Assembly: GCA_018857735.1 (NCBI GenBank)
Contig: JABMCL010002815.1
Coordinates: 615,001 to 679,000 of the forward strand
Direction of reading: 5' to 3'
DNA: 64,000 bases
Source: Alviniconcha marisindica
Taxonomy: Eukaryota; Mollusca; Gastropoda; Provannidae
Shown here in pieces: positions 60,901-64,000 of this stretch. Below the pieces are notes generated by a model. The model was not told where the DNA came from. It saw only the letters and a program-made list of their open reading frames with translations, and did not search any database. Each line of letters opens with the position of its first letter. Positions within the stretch are counted from its first letter, which is position 1. Made by a program: the position numbers and the translations under genes.

Positions 60901-62887
60901 AACATTAAAATGACCCTCACCGCTCCCCATCTTAATGCAGGAGACATTCTGGTGGTGACAGTGTTGTGACAAGTATATGGTCTCCCCCTTCCCCTCCTTC
61001 TCCCCGTCCCTAATAAGCCTTATGGTTTCTGTGGACGTTAAGCACCATGTTTACTTACTTTGTAGAACTGCTGACACTTCACACACACACATGCAAACAG
61101 ACACACACACCAGTTATACTGCGAAAGAAGCAGACTCAGCTTCATATAACACAAAATTAGAAATCCTGTAACAGAAAGAAATGACAAAGACGTCAAAGTG
61201 AAACTAAAAAGACCAAATTTGTTAGTTAGACAGTTGGTGCTTTGAGTCAAGTCAACCACAAAGGGTTAAAAAAGACACAGAAGAAGAAGAAGAAGAGACT
61301 AAGATCCCAAGCAAGAACTGCAATCCACTGGACACCCGATGGGATGAGAAGAGGGCGGCCAAAGGCAACATGGCACAGAACAGTTGAAAAGCTGAAGGAT
61401 CTTGGCCACAGCTGGGGCACCATGGGACTGGCCAAAGACAGGATGGCATGGAGGAAATTTGCTGCTGCTCTAAATGCCGACAGGCATGAAAAGCAACACA
61501 TGAATTGAGGCTGCTTCCCAGTGGCTAGCAGTTTTTAGCACATAAGACTAGAACTGCTAAATGCTAAAGACACACAGTGCTAGACATTTTTCAAACCAGC
61601 TTGACATCTATAACTTGTATAAGGCATGGAAACGTATCAGAAACACGGCCAGCCGTACTAGTTTACTACTGCTAGAGCTGGACTAGCAAACACCCAGCTC
61701 CCTTCCTTGCCTAACACATACTTTTTAAATTTTTATTCTTGATCGCTTTTATATACCGCTATTCTCCGCTCTCGAGCAGACTCACTGCGCTCACATGTGA
61801 TTCTACATGAATGAATAGCTTTTTATAGCGCGTTTTTTTAATATCCACCGAAGTGGTGTACTTACAGCACTGGCATGGCTGGTGCCACAAGAAACTGTTG
61901 CCATCTCGGCGCGTTCTGTGTACACCATACAACCATGCACCATGTCACTTCATGCAAAGCCACATACGTAAGGTATATGCGTGTTTAGCTGTAACCTGCC
62001 ACCTGTGCTTTTGGCAGAATAACCAGGACCTTTTACGTGCTACAGCGGTAACACGGGGGTGGAATGGATACCGAAATAAGAGTCAGCACAGTAAGTTGAC
62101 CCTGGAGAAGAAAATTCTCCCGCTGCTCCAGCAGGGATTCGAACCCGCGACCTTACGATCACGAGTCCGGTGCTCTAACCACTGAGCTATCCCCGCATGC
62201 ACACACCCTTACTCTCTCTCACTGTGCTGTATTTTTTGCTGTTGTTTTTAGAACCGGTCAAACAAAATGACAGCTGGCACGTCTGACAGATTGCTGACCT
62301 TATATTGGGTATAAATATAAGACTGAAACAAGAATGACTGCTAGCATTCTAAAACAAGATCCAAAACATAAAAAAGGTGCGTTCTTTTGAACCTTTTATG
62401 AGTTTGGATCTGGTATTATATATATATGAATATGCTTATTTTATCTGCTAAAATACCGGAAATTACAAGTTAATGCGAACCCTGTAAAAGTCCTCTAATG
62501 TGAAATGCAGTATCACGGTGTTCACACATGCAAAACCTGCACAAACTCACTAGGGTTTTTTCTTTTCGGTACAGATTCACATTTTTATTTTGAATTTTGA
62601 AAAACACTTCACAACTGCAAGAGCTTGTCTCAAGCAACCGAGGGCTCTTCGGGCAGTCTGACTGCACATTCCACATACCTGCAAAGCAGAGAATCAGGAA
62701 AAAGACAAATCTCTCACCAGACTGCGAGTGGACTGACTGGGATCGAACGTGAGGAAGGGGTTGGCGGCCATCTTGCTCATGAGTTTGAGCAGGAGGTGCA
62801 GCTTGCGTCGGGCGGCCGGTGGCAGGAAGAGGCACACTGCTTGCATGGCCTTCGTCGCCCTCTCCTCGTCCAGCCCTGACTGGGGGT
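57836..62887 (-). CDS. DEPDC1: DEPDC1-like protein, C-terminal part (5' end beyond window)
   Basis: Exons on the minus strand: 62887-62718, 60843-60627, 58558-58385, 57976-57836. Recognisable segments in order are LFLPPAARRKLHLLLKLMSK (RhoGAP-like region), VFQLVSFLVDHHMDVLAVP, HSALVELLDNIV, EKRRRLKQFQKTYPHIYRRR and the basic tail KPLLKLRGLRV before TAA. These match the C-terminal half of DEPDC1/DEPDC1B, DEP- and RhoGAP-like-domain proteins linked in vertebrates to mitosis and Rho signalling. The N-terminal DEP domain should lie to the right of the window. Phases do not join perfectly: exon 62718 ends in phase 0 but 60843 starts mid-codon, and 60627 ends in phase 2 whereas 58558 starts in phase 0. 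At least one small exon is therefore missing on each side or a border is misplaced. The gene converges on the RPTP gene. Confidence 0.78.
58385..58558 (-). CDS. DEPDC1: DEPDC1-like penultimate exon
   Basis: 58 codons, phase 0-0. It encodes PRDPGTLRFSRPLSLQQYEA, then HSALVELLDNIV and EKRRRLKQ. Acceptor TTTTATCTTTGTCTAG and donor CAGGTAGGT. The frame has a stop immediately upstream of the acceptor, which fixes the exon start. Confidence 0.87.
58559..59665. repeat. ~90-bp minisatellite made of the acceptor region
   Basis: About 12 units of GATCTAGACAAAGATAAAAG, ACTGCATTCAGATTCTGATG, ATTCCTTGAGAGCACTCTGA and CAGGAAAACACCCAGCTGAT, starting at the 3' splice site of the 58558 exon. On the minus strand every unit repeats TTTTATCTTTGTC(T/C)AGATC, a decoy acceptor. 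Confidence 0.93.
59666..60600. repeat. ~31-bp minisatellite
   Basis: About 29 units of GTGGTCCAGCTGATGTGAGT then TATAAGACAGAT, with some insertions. It ends about 25 bp from the donor of the 60627 exon and fills the rest of that intron. Confidence 0.95.
60627..60843 (-). CDS. DEPDC1: DEPDC1-like exon (RhoGAP-like region end)
   Basis: It encodes DMHLYKTMALQVLGTFQHAV then SREETELDAVLVFQLVSFLV and DHHMDVLAVPTDMKEAVEDR. This matches the DEPDC1 block LVSFLMDH..E.L.VP..L...VE. The donor CTCAGGTACA is atypical, and the acceptor GGCAG gives a phase-1 start; both borders are uncertain by a few bases. Confidence 0.75.
60896..61058 (+). mobile_element. SINE family A, 5'-truncated copy
   Basis: From GAAACATTAAA through CATTCTGGTGGTGACAGTGT and CCCCGTCCCTAATAAGCCTT to TGGACGTTAAGCACCATG it matches 580-760. 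The tRNA-like head is missing. Confidence 0.85.
61299..61508 (+). pseudogene. LINE reverse-transcriptase ORF, 3'-terminal fragment
   Basis: The reading frame IHWTPDGMRRGRPKATWHRT then VEKLKDLGHSWGTMGLAKDR and MAWRKFAAAL, ending in a stop, is the typical extreme C-terminus of non-LTR retrotransposon polyproteins (W.P.G.RRRGRP..TWRR, then DR..WR..V.AL). Upstream RT and endonuclease sequence is missing, so it is a 5'-truncated dead copy in an intron of the DEPDC1-like gene. Confidence 0.8.
61737..62198 (-). mobile_element. tRNA-derived SINE (family D), full length
   Basis: The minus strand starts with a tRNA-like head: GCGGGGATAGCTCAGTGGTT (A box) and GGTTCGAATCC (B box) about 50 bp further. 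A body follows with TTCTCCAGGGTCAAC, TTCTTGTGGCACCAGCCATG and CACCACTTCGGTGGATATT, then a tail with GTGAGTCTGCTCGAGAGC. The anticodon stem does not pair well, so it is a SINE, not a tRNA gene. Fragments occur at 26150 and 33870. Confidence 0.85.
62330..62415. mobile_element. MITE-related hairpin fragment
   Basis: AAGAATGACTGCTAGCATTC then TAAAACAAGATCCAAA matches 40383-40418 inside the MITE. It is followed by an inverted pair (AGATCCAAAACATAAAAAAG and CTTTTATGAGTTTGGATCT). Confidence 0.7.
62718..62887 (-). CDS. DEPDC1: DEPDC1-like exon (RhoGAP-like region)
   Basis: 170 nt, phase 1-0. It encodes DEERATKAMQAVCLFLPPAA then RRKLHLLLKLMSKMAANPFL and QSTRSL. The LPP..RRKL.LL...M motif is characteristic of the DEPDC1 RhoGAP-like domain. 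Acceptor TTGCACTGCAG and donor CTGGTGAGA. Confidence 0.85.
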
Positions 62888-62904
62888 CTGCAGTGCAACA
62901 CAAA

Positions 62905-64000
62905 GAACAGTGCTGTACCAGGCTTTAAAACTAAAGTTCAGAGTTTTGTAGAAAGATTCAGAGCCCCAGAAGTCCGCAGAGGGAGGCGGAGCTGCTGTAC
63001 CAGGCTTTAAAACAAAAGTTCCGAGTCTCTGGGAAAGATTCAAAGCCCAGGAACAGTCCAAAGAGGGAGAGGGAGCTGCTGTACCAGGCTTTAAAACTAA
63101 AGTTCCGAGTCTCTGGGAAAGATTCAAAGCCCAGGAACAGTCCGCAGAGGTAGGCGGAGCTGCTGTACCAGGCTTTAAAACTAAAGTTCAGAGTCTCTGG
63201 GAAAGATTCAAAGCCCAGGAACAGTCCAAAGAGGGAGGCGGAGCTGCTGTACCAGGCTTTAAAACAAAAGTTCAGAGTCTGGGAAAGATTCAAAGCCCAG
63301 GAACAGTCCGAAGAGGGAGGCGGAGCTGCTGTACCAGGCTTTAAAACAAAAGTTCAGAGTCTCTGGGAAAGATTCAAAGCCCAGGAACAGTCCAAAGAGG
63401 GAGGCGGAGCTGTTGTACCAGGCTTTCAAATTAAAGTTCAGAATCTCTGGGAAAGATTCAAAGCCCAGGAACAGTCCGAAGAGGGAGGCGGAGCTGCTGT
63501 ACCAGGCTTTCAAACTAAAGTTCAGAATCTCTGGGAAAGATTCAAAGCCCAGGAACAGTCCGAAGAGGGAGGCGGAGCTGCTGTACCAGGCTTTCAAACT
63601 AAAGTTCAGAGTCTCTGGGAAAGATTCAAAGCCCAGGAACAGTCCAAAGAGGGAGGCGGAGCTGTTGTACCAGGCTTTCAAATTAAAGTTCAGAATCTCT
63701 GGGAAAGATTCAAAGCCCAGGAACAGTCTGAAGAGGGAGGCGGAGCTGCTGTACCAGGCTTTCAAACTAAAGTTCAGAGTTTCTGGGAAAGATTCAAAGC
63801 CCAGGAACAGTCCAAAGAGTGAGGTGGAGCTGCTGTACCAGGCTTTCAAACTAAAGTTCAGAGTTTCTGGGAAAGATTCAAAGCCCAGGAACAGTCCAAA
63901 GAGTGAGGTGGAGCTGCTGTACCAGGCTTTAAAACAAAAGTTCAGAGTCTCTGGGAAAGATTCATAGCCCAGGAACAGTCCGAAGAGGGAGGCGGAGCTG
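62905..64000. repeat. 84-bp minisatellite continuing past the window edge
   Basis: About 13 units of CTGTACCAGGCTTTAAAACT, AAAGTTCAGAGTCTCTGGGA, AAGATTCAAAGCCCAGGAAC, AGTCCAAAGAGGGAGGCGGA and GCTG. Because 84 is a multiple of three, one frame on each strand stays open, which creates long repeat ORFs. It begins about 20 bp upstream (minus strand) of the acceptor of the 62887 exon. Confidence 0.95.

Larger units (their letters stand above)
61570..62484 (-). mobile_element. dispersed hAT-like family B, copy 3, with nested insertions
   Basis: On the minus strand it starts CAGGGTTCGCATTAAC at 62484 and includes the blocks CCGGTATTTTA, GTCAGACGTGCCAGCTGTCA, TTTGACCGGTTC, GAGCTGGGTGTTTGCTAG and TGTCTAGCAC. 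It is split by a full SINE (61737-62198) and by a hairpin segment (62330-62415) related to the inside of the MITE at 40174-40609. Confidence 0.65.

Noticed and set aside
62126..62198. tRNA gene on the minus strand
   Set aside because: Good A/B boxes, but the anticodon stem does not pair and the element continues into a repeated SINE body.
63259..63967. Long open frames on both strands (184 and 196 codons)
   Set aside because: Both are read-through of the 84-bp repeat, whose length is a multiple of three; the translations are pure 28-residue repeats with no family resemblance.

Overview
This is a spliced eukaryotic window, most likely from a lophotrochozoan and probably a gastropod mollusc. 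The evidence is GT-AG introns, long TG/CA microsatellites, tRNA-derived SINEs with the GGACGTTAAGCACC and GGGCGTAAAACACC tails I associate with molluscs, a receptor phosphatase with eight-cysteine EGF-like repeats, and no bacterial gene organisation. The species assignment is inference. I could assemble two real genes by eye; almost all other open frames are shadows or read through tandem repeats.

Gene 1 (+ strand, 1882-33025) is a complete receptor-type protein tyrosine phosphatase of 26 coding exons and 1067 codons plus a stop (3204 nt). Every exon junction is in phase. The order is signal peptide, one EGF-like repeat, a KRINGLE domain in a single exon, five more EGF-like repeats (one exon each, all phase 1-1), a transmembrane helix, a basic juxtamembrane segment, a membrane-proximal phosphatase domain D1 with an intact [11 protein letters not shown]-loop but a WSD instead of WPD loop, and a D2 domain that is probably a pseudophosphatase (HCMNGASKSG). 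A kringle on a receptor phosphatase is the most striking protein-level finding.

Gene 2 (- strand) enters from beyond the right edge and ends at 57836. It is the C-terminal part of a DEPDC1-like protein (exons at 62887-62718, 60843-60627, 58558-58385 and 57976-57836). The two genes converge across about 25 kb of 3' UTR/intergenic DNA packed with tandem arrays, MITE-like elements, SINEs and long G or C runs.

The main genome-level pattern is that tandem duplications repeatedly include exon edges. The ends of RPTP exons 6, 8 and 17 with their 5' splice sites, the 3' splice site of the 58558 exon, and the last codons of the DEPDC1-like gene all recur in neighbouring repeats, producing decoy splice sites or decoy C-termini. 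The first decoy donor after exon 17 would insert ten residues next to the catalytic cysteine.

Mobile DNA includes a 3.4-kb inverted-repeat-bounded insertion in intron 7 with TTTCGATCGAAA palindromes, nested hAT-like elements in intron 9, a 436-bp MITE with TA target duplication at 40174-40609, a 1.1-kb TIR element at 50533-51624, three dispersed copies of a CAGGGTTCGCATTAAC-type element, two SINE families and a fragment of a LINE.
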